From contig JAJXSV010000006.1 of NCBI GenBank assembly GCA_021784375.1, positions 1-25,179 of the forward strand: a stretch of 25,179 nt of DNA, written 5' to 3'. The notes under the pieces were generated by a model. That model was not told where the DNA came from, made no database searches, and saw nothing but the letters and a program-made list of their open reading frames with translations. The translations under genes were made by a program, and so were the position numbers. Of this stretch, positions 7,586-14,587 are shown in pieces; positions within the stretch are counted from its first letter, which is position 1; each line of letters opens with the position of its first letter. The DNA is from Actinomycetes bacterium. GTDB lineage: Bacteria > Actinomycetota > Actinomycetes > S36-B12 > UBA5976.

Positions 7586-8785
7586 TTGCACGAGCAGCGA
7601 ACACCCGCGCAGGAGCAGATCGCCGACCTGCTGAGCACTGCCCGATCGTCACTGGGCCTGAGCATGGCCTTCCTGTCGCGTCTCGAAGGCGACACGCAGT
7701 ACCTCGAGGTCATGGAGTCGTCGTTCCCCCTGCTGTTCAGGGACGGTCAGACGCAGGCGCGTGAGACCAGCCTGTGCCAGTACATCCTCGATGGCAGGCT
7801 CCCTGCGGTCATCCCCGATCTGCGCGCGTTCCCCGAGGGGATGAAGTTGCCGTCGGCCCGCGTGCCACGCCTGCGCAGTTACGTCTCGGTGCCCGTGGTC
7901 CTCAGTGACGGCACGCTGTACGGAACCTTCTGTGCAGCCGGCCTGCGTGCGGATCGCGAACTCCAGGAGCGCGACCGGGCGCTGCTCACCGTGCTCGCGC
8001 ATGCCGCATCGCTCATCATCGAGCCCGGTTTCCGCGAGCAACAGCGGCGGGAGACGGTCGAGGCCCGGATGCTCCCGATCCTCGGTGCCGGCGGGCCCAC
8101 GATCGTGTTCCAGCCGATCGTCGACCTGCACTCGTTGCAGCCGGTCGGGGCCGAGGCGCTCAGCCGGTTCCCCAGCGCATGGGAGATGGCACCGGATGCC
8201 GCCTTCCACGACGCCCACAGCATCGGGATCGGCTTCGAACTGGAGATGCTCGCGCTGGAACGCGCGGAACTGCAGTCCCGTGACTTCCGGGGCTATGTGG
8301 GCATGAATGCCTCGCCGCGACTGCTGCTGCAGCCGCCCTACCTCGCGCGCCTGATGCGGCTCCCCCTGCACCGTGTGCTGCTCGAACTCTCCGAGCACGA
8401 GGCCGTCGACGACTACGACCAGCTGATGTCGATCATCGAACCGCTGCGGGAGCGCGGCATGCGCCTCGGTATCGATGACGTCGGCGCCGGCTTCTCCTCA
8501 TTGCGCCACATCGTGCTCACGCGACCGGATGTCATCAAGCTCGATCGCTCGATCGTCGCCGGGGCCGCTCACAGCCACGTGCTGCTCACGCTGGCGCAAT
8601 CGCTGGTGCACCTTGCCCATGAGATCGGAGCCAAGACGGTGGCGGAGGGCATCGAGGAGCAGGAGGACGCCGACTGCCTGCGTGACATCGGCGTGGAACT
8701 CGGCCAGGGCTGGCTGTTCGGCCGCCCGACCGGCTTCGATGCCTGGCCGAAGTCAGGCGCGCAGACCCTCGGCGTCACCGAATGA
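7586..8785 (+). CDS. GAF-EAL cyclic-di-GMP phosphodiesterase
   Basis: A 399-residue soluble protein. Residues 1-150 resemble a GAF sensor (R-S-Y-V-S-V-P-V near 97-104, Y-G-T-F-C at 112-116), and residues 170-385 form an EAL domain. The catalytic set looks complete: E190-A-L, N241, E267, D297-D298 in I-D-D-V-G-A-G, K318 in I-K-L-D, E354 in A-E-G-I-E-E and Q374 in G-Q-G-W-L-F-G. It should linearise c-di-GMP to pGpG, with the GAF domain sensing an unknown small ligand or redox state (C64 and C116 are candidates). The start is TTG 7586, with GGAGG at 7575-7579. The 3' end overlaps the convergent DinB-like gene by 33 bp. It may counteract the GGDEF protein encoded at 4324-5286. Confidence 0.9.
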   Translation: MHEQRTPAQEQIADLLSTARSSLGLSMAFLSRLEGDTQYLEVMESSFPLLFRDGQTQARETSLCQYILDGRLPAVIPDLRAFPEGMKLPSARVPRLRSYVSVPVVLSDGTLYGTFCAAGLRADRELQERDRALLTVLAHAASLIIEPGFREQQRRETVEARMLPILGAGGPTIVFQPIVDLHSLQPVGAEALSRFPSAWEMAPDAAFHDAHSIGIGFELEMLALERAELQSRDFRGYVGMNASPRLLLQPPYLARLMRLPLHRVLLELSEHEAVDDYDQLMSIIEPLRERGMRLGIDDVGAGFSSLRHIVLTRPDVIKLDRSIVAGAAHSHVLLTLAQSLVHLAHEIGAKTVAEGIEEQEDADCLRDIGVELGQGWLFGRPTGFDAWPKSGAQTLGVTE

Positions 8786-9265
8786 CCAGAGGTCCAGCGC
8801 ATCGAGATCGATGGCCTGCACGCCGTGCGCCGCGAGTGCGCCCGCGATCTGCGCTCGATGCTCCGTCGCGTGATGGATGGCCTGCGTGACCAGCGTCGAG
8901 CGGGCGCGCGTGAAGGTCTGTCCTTCGCGCACGTAGGTGCACGTCCCATCGGGAAGGGCAGCCTGCACGCGCAAGCGCGCGTCGTAGTCGGCACACAGGC
9001 TGCCGATGGCACGCACTTCGGCGGCGTTCGTCGGTGAAGCGGGCCGCAGCGGGGCCGCAACGCCCTCGAGACGCGTCGCGTAGATCCCCGCAGCCCCGAC
9101 GTAGTGGGCGAGGATCCTGCCCGCACCCCAGGCATCGGAGCCCGGTGCGGCGAACTCGAGGGCCGCGTCGGGAAGCGCGGCAACCGCGTCGATGAGGAGC
9201 GAGTCCGCCCACGCCAGATGGCGGAAGAGGCGGTCAATGATCGGGTCCGGGCTCACAGCGGTCAT
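8753..9265 (-). CDS. DinB-superfamily (four-helix, metal-binding) protein
   Basis: A 170-residue all-alpha protein with the spaced histidine triad of the DinB/YfiT-like fold: H54 in I-L-A-H-Y-V-G, and H132 and H136 in H-H-A-T-E-H-R-A-Q-I. It begins I-I-D-R-L-F-R-H-L-A-W-A-D, typical of family helix 1. Members are metal-dependent thiol S-transferases or uncharacterised stress proteins; the precise role is unknown. ATG 9265 is preceded by TACGCT with 7 nt spacing, so the mRNA is probably leaderless. It sits downstream of the RNA helicase gene, separated by a hairpin, and its last 33 bp overlap the end of the GAF-EAL gene. Confidence 0.8.
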   Translation of the reverse strand: MTAVSPDPIIDRLFRHLAWADSLLIDAVAALPDAALEFAAPGSDAWGAGRILAHYVGAAGIYATRLEGVAAPLRPASPTNAAEVRAIGSLCADYDARLRVQAALPDGTCTYVREGQTFTRARSTLVTQAIHHATEHRAQIAGALAAHGVQAIDLDALDLWSFGDAEGLRA

Positions 9266-9272
9266 GCCGGTG

Positions 9273-9278
9273 AGCGTA
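9273..9278 (-). promoter_or_regulatory. -10 element TACGCT for the DinB-like gene
   Basis: A perfect TANNNT on the minus strand, 7 nt from ATG 9265. Confidence 0.5.
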
Positions 9279-9301
9279 AACCCAGCGCTCGGGCAAGGAG
9301 A

Positions 9302-9337
9302 TGGCACCACCTCGGCAAGCTGCCCGAGGTGGTGCCA
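9302..9337 (-). terminator. Perfect 14-bp hairpin after the RNA helicase gene
   Basis: Arms 9302-9315 and 9324-9337 are perfectly complementary with an 8-nt loop. The hairpin lies 28 bp past the helicase stop. There is no strong U-tract, as is common in GC-rich actinomycetes, so it may act as an attenuating or factor-assisted terminator. It also sits just upstream of the DinB promoter. Confidence 0.65.
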
Positions 9338-9365
9338 CGGCTGGGGGCGCGGGAGACGACCCGGA

Positions 9366-10715
9366 TCAGCGACTCGCGGCGCGACCGCGGCCACCATCGT
9401 TGCGCGGCCGCCCCGACCCACCGTTGCGCGAACGGCGCGGTGCGGCAGCGCTGTTGCGCGAACGACCGGCGACCGAGCGTGACGACGGACGCGGCGCCTC
9501 CTCGGCACGGATCACGGGCGCCACGTGCGCGGCGCGCTCCCCACGCAGCGCGACGATCTCCGCCGCGTTCACCTGCACCGACGTGGTGATCGGCTTGATG
9601 CCTGCTTGGCGCGTGAGCGCACCCACCTCCGCCAGTTGTGCACGTGTCGCGATGGTGACGACGCTCCCCGCCGCGCCGGCTCGGGCGGTGCGCCCGGAGC
9701 GATGCAGGTACGCCTTGTGCTCGGCCGGCGGGTCGACGTGCACGACGAGTGCCACATCGTCCACGTGGATGCCGCGTGCGGCGATGTCGGTGGCGACGAG
9801 CACCCTGGTGGTGCCGTCCTTGAACTGGGCGAGATTGCGGTCACGCGCCGCTTGCGAGAGGTTCCCATGCAGGTCGACGGCCGGGATCCCCTGCAACGTC
9901 AACTGCTTCGCCAACTTCTTCGCCTGGTGCTTGGTGCGCGTGAAGAGGACGGAGCGCTCGAGGCCAGCCGCCAGTTCCGTCACGACCGCGCTCTTGTCCG
10001 CCTCGGTTACCGTGAAGACGTGGTGCGTCATCTGGGAGACGGGCGCCTCCACCGGATCGACCGAGTGCGTGACCGGGTTCCGCAGGTAGCGACGCACGAG
10101 CACGTCGACTCCGCCGTCCAGGGTCGCCGAGAACAGCAGGCGCTGCCGGCCCTGTGGTGTGCGGTCGAGCAGTCGCTTGACGCCGGGCAGGAAGCCGAGG
10201 TCCGCCATGTGATCCGCTTCATCGAGCACCGTGATGTCGATGGCGTCGAGGTGGCAATGGTGTTGGGCCACAAGGTCCTCCAGGCGCCCAGGGCAGGCGA
10301 CCAGGATGTCTACGCCGGCGCGCAGCGCGGCCACCTGGCGGGCTTGGCTGACGCCACCGAACACGGTGCTGGCCCGGAGACCGGCAACCTTTGCGAGCGG
10401 CTCGATGACGGCGAGCACCTGGTTGGCGAGTTCCCGGGTGGGGACGAGCACCAGCCCGCGGGGGTGCCCGGCGGTGCTGCGAGCCCCACTGAGCCGGGCC
10501 ACGAGCGGGATGGCGAAGGCCAGGGTCTTGCCCGAGCCGGTTCGTCCGCGTCCCAGGACGTCACGCGACGCCAGGCTGTCGGGCAGGGTGGCGGTCTGGA
10601 TGGGGAAGGGACTGGTGATGCCTGCGGCCTGCAAGCTGGCAGCCAGGTCCGCGGGCACGCCCAATGCGGTGAAACTGGCAGCGTGCAGCGTGGATGAAGG
10701 GGAAACGGGAGTCAA
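9366..10715 (-). CDS. DEAD-box ATP-dependent RNA helicase with basic C-terminal tail
   Basis: A 449-residue SF2 helicase: Q-motif F-P-I-Q at 37-40, motif I G-R-T-G-S-G-K-T at 57-64, P-T-R-E-L at 92-96, D-E-A-D at 165-168, S-A-T at 196-198 and H-R-S-G-R-T-A-R-A-G at 338-347. The last 40 residues are Arg/Ser/Gly/Asn-rich and probably bind RNA. It would remodel RNA in ribosome assembly, decay or cold adaptation. The start is uncertain: I prefer TTG 10715 (GAGGA just upstream and TACCGT at 10729-10734), because the upstream extension to 10847 is Pro/Arg-rich and outside the family. Two convergent-looking signals border it: a hairpin downstream and 217 bp of GC-rich spacer upstream in which I see no gene. 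Confidence 0.92.
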   Translation of the reverse strand: MTPVSPSSTLHAASFTALGVPADLAASLQAAGITSPFPIQTATLPDSLASRDVLGRGRTGSGKTLAFAIPLVARLSGARSTAGHPRGLVLVPTRELANQVLAVIEPLAKVAGLRASTVFGGVSQARQVAALRAGVDILVACPGRLEDLVAQHHCHLDAIDITVLDEADHMADLGFLPGVKRLLDRTPQGRQRLLFSATLDGGVDVLVRRYLRNPVTHSVDPVEAPVSQMTHHVFTVTEADKSAVVTELAAGLERSVLFTRTKHQAKKLAKQLTLQGIPAVDLHGNLSQAARDRNLAQFKDGTTRVLVATDIAARGIHVDDVALVVHVDPPAEHKAYLHRSGRTARAGAAGSVVTIATRAQLAEVGALTRQAGIKPITTSVQVNAAEIVALRGERAAHVAPVIRAEEAPRPSSRSVAGRSRNSAAAPRRSRNGGSGRPRNDGGRGRAASR

Positions 10716-10728
10716 GGGATCCTCGAAG

Positions 10729-10734
10729 ACGGTA
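10729..10734 (-). promoter_or_regulatory. Candidate -10 TACCGT for the helicase gene
   Basis: TANNNT on the minus strand, 13 nt before TTG 10715. It predicts a leader of about 7 nt. Confidence 0.35.
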
Positions 10735-10932
10735 TCGGTGGGCCCAACGGGGCAACCGGGTGCGCGGGGGTGTCCGCGGCGATCGGCGCCATGCGTCGGC
10801 ACCCTCCGGGCCCGACGGGACGTCGGCCACGGAACGACCGCGGGCACAGGGCCTCGCGGTTACGGACAGTGTGACACAGGTGTGGCGCAGAACGAAACGC
10901 GCCCGCGTCCCGCACGGGGGGTCCGGCGTCAG

Positions 10933-11412
10933 CTACGCACCTGCGGTCGCGCGTTCCATGGCCGCGATGTCGAACTTGCGCATCTGCAGCATGGCCGCCA
11001 TGGCGCGCTGACCGGCCTCGCCAGGGGCCCCCAGGAACTCGCCGAGACGCGATGGCGTCACCTGCCAACTCACCCCGAAGCGGTCCTTGCACCATCCGCA
11101 CATGCCCTCCTCGCCACCGTCGGCGATGAGCGCAGCCCAGGTGCGATCGATCTCCTCCTGCGTGTCGCAGGACACCTGGAAGGACACGGCTTCGCTGTGT
11201 GTGAAGTACGGGCCACCGTTCAGGGCCGCGAAGGGTCGACCGAACAACTCGAATTCCGAGACCATCACGGTTCCGGCGGGTTTGGGCGCGCCCTCCCCGT
11301 AGTGCGACTCGGACTTCATGCGCGAGTCGGGGAACAGCGAGACGTAGAACGCCGCCGCTTCGTGCGCCTGGTCGTCGAACCAGAGGAACGTTGTCACGCC
11401 GTGGATGCCCAT
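10933..11412 (-). CDS. VOC-family protein, PhnB/glyoxalase-like
   Basis: A 159-residue protein with the linear pattern of PhnB-like (3-demethylubiquinone-9 methyltransferase-like) VOC proteins: T-F-L-W-F-D at 8-13, A-A-A-F-Y-V-S-L-F-P near 19-28, A-L-N-G-G-P at 63-68, E-A-V-S-F-Q-V at 74-80, C-G-W-C-K-D-R-F-G at 105-113 and W-Q-V-T-P at 116-120. These paired beta-alpha-beta-beta-beta proteins often lack a proven reaction, so no enzyme name is justified. ATG 11412 lies exactly 7 nt after a perfect -10 (TAGCAT), giving a leaderless start. It follows the YbaK-type gene by 21 bp on the same strand but has this promoter of its own. Confidence 0.88.
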   Translation of the reverse strand: MGIHGVTTFLWFDDQAHEAAAFYVSLFPDSRMKSESHYGEGAPKPAGTVMVSEFELFGRPFAALNGGPYFTHSEAVSFQVSCDTQEEIDRTWAALIADGGEEGMCGWCKDRFGVSWQVTPSRLGEFLGAPGEAGQRAMAAMLQMRKFDIAAMERATAGA

Positions 11413-11418
11413 GAATCC

Positions 11419-11424
11419 ATGCTA
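11419..11424 (-). promoter_or_regulatory. -10 element TAGCAT, leaderless VOC gene
   Basis: A perfect TANNNT on the minus strand with 6 nt to ATG 11412. It sits in the 21-bp gap after the YbaK-type stop. Confidence 0.6.
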
Positions 11425-11433
11425 GGGGTGCTC

Positions 11434-11934
11434 TCACTCCCGGGGCTGGGCCAGTCCCTGCACCACTTCCACGTTCGGCAGCTTGAGCAACTGCTGCGGA
11501 TCGAGCAGGAGCTTGCTCGATCGGTTGCCGCCACCCATCACCACGCGCGTCTGGGCCATGACCGCCCCATCGACATAGACCTGCTCACGTTCGATGCCGA
11601 TCGCAGTGACCCCACCGATGCGCATACCCGTCCGCTCCACGGTGACGTCTGCGTCGGCGAACGAGAGCCGCTTGGTCCCCAGCAATCCGGCCACTGCCCG
11701 ATTGACGTCCAGGCGGGTCGTGCCGAGGACCACGCAGACGGCAAAGCGTTGGGGTTCCACCTTCTTGCTGGCGACGAGGATGGTGTTCGCCGCCTGTTCC
11801 AAGGTGAACCCGTAGTGCGCGCAGAAGGACGCGGTGTCCGCGAGGTCGGGGTCACATGCGAGCACCTCGCATTCGATGTCGTGCAGCAGCACCGAGTCAC
11901 GCACTTGCGCGGAGAGGATGCCCAGGTCGGCCAT
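11434..11934 (-). CDS. YbaK/aminoacyl-tRNA deacylase-like protein
   Basis: A 166-residue protein related to the YbaK/ProX editing domain. The recognisable parts are Q-A-A-N50-T-I-L-V-A-S, the D-V-N-R-A-V-A helix, F-A-D-A-D-V-T and the G-M-R-I-G-G-V-T-A-I-G loop at 103-113. As in the partial gene at the left edge, the position before S/T-[IL]-[LV] is Asn rather than Lys. It may deacylate a mischarged tRNA or an aminoacyl-like substrate; the target is unknown. ATG 11934 has AGAGGGG 8 nt upstream and TAGGCT at 11961-11966, so this gene has a normal leader, unlike its neighbours. Confidence 0.78.
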   Translation of the reverse strand: MADLGILSAQVRDSVLLHDIECEVLACDPDLADTASFCAHYGFTLEQAANTILVASKKVEPQRFAVCVVLGTTRLDVNRAVAGLLGTKRLSFADADVTVERTGMRIGGVTAIGIEREQVYVDGAVMAQTRVVMGGGNRSSKLLLDPQQLLKLPNVEVVQGLAQPRE

Positions 11935-11960
11935 GTTCGACGCCCCTCTCGTGTGGGCCC

Positions 11961-11966
11961 AGCCTA
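11961..11966 (-). promoter_or_regulatory. Candidate -10 TAGGCT for the YbaK-type gene
   Basis: TANNNT on the minus strand. A start near 11954 would give a leader of about 20 nt holding AGAGGGG. It lies in the 109-bp divergent spacer shared with the LAS-type gene. Confidence 0.4.
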
Positions 11967-12031
11967 GGCAGGCGCTGCCTGGTTGACGCGAGCCGAACCC
12001 GGTGAGGGAGGGATCCGGGAAGGCGCGGGAT

Positions 12032-12037
12032 TACCTT
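12032..12037 (+). promoter_or_regulatory. -10 element TACCTT, leaderless LAS-type gene
   Basis: A perfect TANNNT with 6 nt to ATG 12044. Confidence 0.6.
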
Positions 12038-12043
12038 GACGGC

Positions 12044-12979
12044 ATGGTGACACGCCGGCAGTTCCTGCTTGCCGCCCTCGGTGGGTCGGTCGGGCTGACC
12101 CAGTCATGGCCGCCGCCCACCTTGGCCGCGACAGGTGCGTCCCTGCCCTCGCCGGTGCCCTGGCGTCCGCATGTCGGCGATGTGGATCCGGCGGTGAAGC
12201 TCCAGGCAGCCCGGTTGGTCGAAGCGGTGGGGAACTGGGGACGTCCCGGTGCGATGCGCACGGGTGCTGGCGACCTGGCGGCGGCGCACGCACGCGCTGC
12301 AGCCGCCGGTTTCGACCCGGCGCTCGTGGCCGCGCTCGCGTCCCTGCTCGGCAGCGGCACCCGCCAGGTCGTGCGCGTGCGCATGGCGCAGTACGGCGGG
12401 ATCCTCGAGCGCGCCGCGAGTGTGCTGGTCGTCGTGGATTCATGGCGGGCCAATGCGGACGGCACGGTGTCCGCGGGCGGGATCACCCTCGATGTGCGAC
12501 TGGTGCGCGCGACTCCCCGGTGGCAGGTCGTCGACGTCCGACCCGCCAGGCCCCTGCCCGCCCTGGCCAGGCCGTCGAAGCTCGCGGAGCACGTCATCAG
12601 CGACGACCGCATCCGCCTCCCCCACTCGGCGCGAGCGGATGTCCTGGGCGGTGGGGTGCACGGGTCAGTGCTCCGCCTCCTACGCGACCTGTCACGTGCC
12701 CACATCGTCGATGTGAGCGTGCTGCGCTCGGGTCATCCCATCCACGTGTTCGGCACCGATCGCCTCAGTGACCACCCCCGCGGGCGGGCGGTCGACGTGT
12801 GGGCGCTCGACGGCAAGCCGCTCGCACTTCCGGCCAACCACGGCTTGGCTGCGGAGGGCATGCGCTTCGCGGTGGCCCACGGTGCATACAACGTCGGCGG
12901 ACCGATGCTGCTGCCCGGTTCGCGGTTCTTCAGTGATCGCACCCACCAGGACCACATCCACCTCGGATTCGCGGTGTAG
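12044..12979 (+). CDS. Tat-exported LAS-type (M15-like) putative peptidoglycan peptidase
   Basis: A 311-residue protein. The N-terminus T-R-R-Q-F-L-L-A-A-L is a twin-arginine signal, with cleavage likely near residues 28-30. Residues 36-175 form an unassigned domain whose end (V-L-V-V-V-D-S-W-R ... G-G-I-T-L-D-V-R-L-V-R-A) resembles NTF2-like secreted domains. The C-terminal part carries LAS metallopeptidase zinc ligands: S242-D-H244-x-x-G-R-A-V-D251 and H304-I-H306 (H-x6-D ... H-x-H). LAS enzymes are D,D-/L,D-carboxypeptidases or endopeptidases of peptidoglycan. The frame is open to 12002, but ATG 12044 is fixed by the Tat signal and by TACCTT 7 nt upstream. The next gene (PAP2) also fits envelope work. 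Family assignment rests on motifs only. Confidence 0.78.
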   Translation: MVTRRQFLLAALGGSVGLTQSWPPPTLAATGASLPSPVPWRPHVGDVDPAVKLQAARLVEAVGNWGRPGAMRTGAGDLAAAHARAAAAGFDPALVAALASLLGSGTRQVVRVRMAQYGGILERAASVLVVVDSWRANADGTVSAGGITLDVRLVRATPRWQVVDVRPARPLPALARPSKLAEHVISDDRIRLPHSARADVLGGGVHGSVLRLLRDLSRAHIVDVSVLRSGHPIHVFGTDRLSDHPRGRAVDVWALDGKPLALPANHGLAAEGMRFAVAHGAYNVGGPMLLPGSRFFSDRTHQDHIHLGFAV

Positions 12980-12986
12980 TCACTCC

Positions 12987-13009
12987 GCCCGCACGACTGC
13001 GGTGCGGGC
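12987..13009 (+). terminator. GC-rich 8-bp hairpin between LAS and PAP2 genes
   Basis: Arms GCCCGCAC (12987-12994) and GTGCGGGC (13002-13009), 7-nt loop, 7 bp past the LAS stop. There is no U-tract. It overlaps the expected -35 area of the next promoter. Confidence 0.5.
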
Positions 13010-13017
13010 CCAGGGGC

Positions 13018-13023
13018 TATCCT
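13018..13023 (+). promoter_or_regulatory. -10 element TATCCT, leaderless PAP2 gene
   Basis: A perfect TANNNT with 6 nt to GTG 13030. Confidence 0.6.
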
Positions 13024-13029
13024 CGCGCC

Positions 13030-13608
13030 GTGCCCAAAGGTGACAGCCTCTTCCTCAGCATCAACCAGTTCGCCATCGATACGCCGTGGCTGCACACGCC
13101 GGCCGCGCTGTATGCGAAGTACGGGGTCCTGCTGTTCGCCCTGCTCCTCGTCATCGCCTGGTGGCGCGGACGCAGGATGGGGAACCGGACGGTCGCGGCC
13201 GCCCTGCTCGCGCCAGTCGGCACCGTCGTCGCCTTCGGCGTCCAGCAACTCATCGTCATGCTGGTGAGTGAGCCGCGCCCGTACGCCGTGCACCCGAACG
13301 CACTGGTGCTCGTCGCGAAGACCAGTGATCCGTCGTTCCCGAGCGATCATGCCTGCGTCACCGCTGCCGTGGCCGTGGGCCTGCTCTTCGCGAACCGCCG
13401 GCTCGGCTACCTGGCGGCTGCCGGTGCGCTGCTCATGGCGGCCGCCCGGCTCTACGTCGGCGCGCACTGGCCCATCGACGTGGTGGCCGGCCTGATCGTC
13501 GGCAGCCTGGTGGCCTGGGGTCTGACGTTCGCGCTCCGCGGCCCGGCCACCCGCCTGGTGGCCCGCCTCGGCGAGACCGCGCTGCGCCCGCTCGTCGCCG
13601 CTGCCTGA
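13030..13608 (+). CDS. PAP2/BcrC-type membrane phosphatase (putative undecaprenyl-diphosphatase)
   Basis: A 192-residue protein with about five membrane segments and PAP2 motifs: C1 remnant E-P-R83-P84, C2 F-P104-S-D-H107 and C3 R140-x5-H146-x3-D150. The P-S-D-H variant and the short length fit BcrC-like enzymes that dephosphorylate undecaprenyl pyrophosphate on the outer face of the membrane, recycling the wall-lipid carrier. The Lys usually seven residues before the C1 Arg is Val76 here; catalytic H107, R140, H146 and D150 remain. GTG 13030 is set by TATCCT 7 nt upstream. Another lipid-phosphate substrate is possible. Confidence 0.87.
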   Translation: MPKGDSLFLSINQFAIDTPWLHTPAALYAKYGVLLFALLLVIAWWRGRRMGNRTVAAALLAPVGTVVAFGVQQLIVMLVSEPRPYAVHPNALVLVAKTSDPSFPSDHACVTAAVAVGLLFANRRLGYLAAAGALLMAAARLYVGAHWPIDVVAGLIVGSLVAWGLTFALRGPATRLVARLGETALRPLVAAA

Positions 13609-13637
13609 ACCGGCAGCCGCGCAGCCGCACGGCCGTC

Positions 13638-13643
13638 TACATT
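13638..13643 (+). promoter_or_regulatory. -10 element TACATT, leaderless GNAT gene
   Basis: A perfect TANNNT with 6 nt to ATG 13650. Confidence 0.6.
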
Positions 13644-13649
13644 CGCATC

Positions 13650-14417
13650 ATGCGCATCGACTACGAACTCGACGACCAGGACAGCCCGGTGGGCCGGGCC
13701 GTCTCCCTGGCAGGCCCCGCACGCCTGCCGGATCGCGATATGGCCCTCCAGGGCGCCTACTGCCGACTGGAGCCACTCGATGCGGAGGCCCACGGCGCCG
13801 ACCTCTGGGAGGCCTTCAGCGATGACCCGTCAGGCCGCACCTGGACCTATCTCGGCATCGGCCCCTTCGACAGCTTCCAGGACTTCCGTGAGCACCTGGC
13901 GCAATCGGCAGCCGCTTTCGATCCCTTCTTCTACGCCATCATCGACCGGGCCACCGGTCGGGCTGCCGGCTACGCGTCCTACCTGCGCATCGATCCCGGT
14001 GCCCGCAGCATCGAGGTCGGCTGGATCACCTACTCGCCGCGCCTCCAGCGCAGCCGGGTGGCCACGGACACCATGTTCGTCATGATGAGGAACGCCTTCG
14101 AGACCGGGTACCGGCGCTACGAGTGGAAGTGCAACGCCCTCAACGCCCCCTCCATCTCAGCGGCGCACCGGCTCGGCTTCTCCTTCGAGGGGCTGTTCCG
14201 GCAGGCCCTGGTGGTCAAGGGGCGGAACCGGGACACCGCCTGGTTCTCCGTCATCGACCGCGACTGGCCGCAGCTGCGCGTCGCCTTCGAGCAGTGGCTC
14301 GCGCACGACAACTTCGACGCCGCCGGGGTGCAGCACATGCGACTCAGTGAACTCACGGCGCCAGTGGTGGCGGCCCGTTGGCCCTCGCTCACCATCGACG
14401 CGACCGTGGCGGACTGA
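13650..14417 (+). CDS. GNAT acetyltransferase (RimJ/RimL-like)
   Basis: A 255-residue protein. The GNAT core runs from about residue 35 (C-R-L-E-P-L-D) to 210. It includes the strand-4 segment S-I-E-V-G-W-I-T-Y, the acetyl-CoA pyrophosphate loop [10 protein letters not shown], the helix containing [13 protein letters not shown] and F-E-G-L-F-R-Q, all typical of the RimJ/RimL-type subgroup. It probably acetylates an amine or a protein N-terminus; the substrate is unknown. The C-terminal 40 residues extend beyond the family core. The leaderless ATG 13650 is set by TACATT. It is followed by 170 bp of regulatory spacer and then glnA. Confidence 0.87.
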   Translation: MRIDYELDDQDSPVGRAVSLAGPARLPDRDMALQGAYCRLEPLDAEAHGADLWEAFSDDPSGRTWTYLGIGPFDSFQDFREHLAQSAAAFDPFFYAIIDRATGRAAGYASYLRIDPGARSIEVGWITYSPRLQRSRVATDTMFVMMRNAFETGYRRYEWKCNALNAPSISAAHRLGFSFEGLFRQALVVKGRNRDTAWFSVIDRDWPQLRVAFEQWLAHDNFDAAGVQHMRLSELTAPVVAARWPSLTIDATVAD

Positions 14418-14485
14418 CGACGGCGGAGCCGGGCGAACCCGGAATGGGTCCGGGGAGTCCCGGGCCGAAAGACCCGCCCGACTGC

Positions 14486-14523
14486 GTAACCGACGCACAC
14501 CGACCCCGTAACAATCCAGAAAC
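14486..14523 (+). promoter_or_regulatory. GlnR-type nitrogen-control box upstream of glnA
   Basis: Four 5-mers are separated by exactly 6 nt each: GTAAC (14486-14490), ACACC (14497-14501), GTAAC (14508-14512) and GAAAC (14519-14523). The established actinomycete GlnR consensus is gTnAC-n6-GaAAC-n6-GtnAC-n6-GAAAc. Three of the four half-sites match fully and the spacing is perfect; the second half-site is degenerate. Its right half overlaps the expected -35 of the promoter at 14533-14539. Confidence 0.8.
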
Positions 14524-14532
14524 GCGGCCGTG

Positions 14533-14539
14533 TAAGGGT
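14533..14539 (+). promoter_or_regulatory. Candidate -10 (TAAGGGT) of glnA
   Basis: AAGGGT ends 7 nt before an in-frame ATG at 14546. The transcript would have a 42-nt leader to the Shine-Dalgarno-supported start at 14588. It sits 9 bp after the GlnR-type box. Confidence 0.45.
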
Positions 14540-14587
14540 TCTCCCATGCGCCAGCCAGGCGCCCCCCGTCCGATGCGAGGAGCAGAC

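Noticed and set aside
9366..10847. Long N-terminal extension of the RNA helicase (start at 10847)
   Set aside because: The added 44 residues are Pro/Arg-rich with no family match. TTG 10715 has GAGGA and a nearby -10, although the start is not certain.
14378..14587. Coding extension of glnA upstream to 14378
   Set aside because: It would overlap the GNAT gene end and run through the GlnR-type box. Only the 14-residue extension from 14546 is worth considering.
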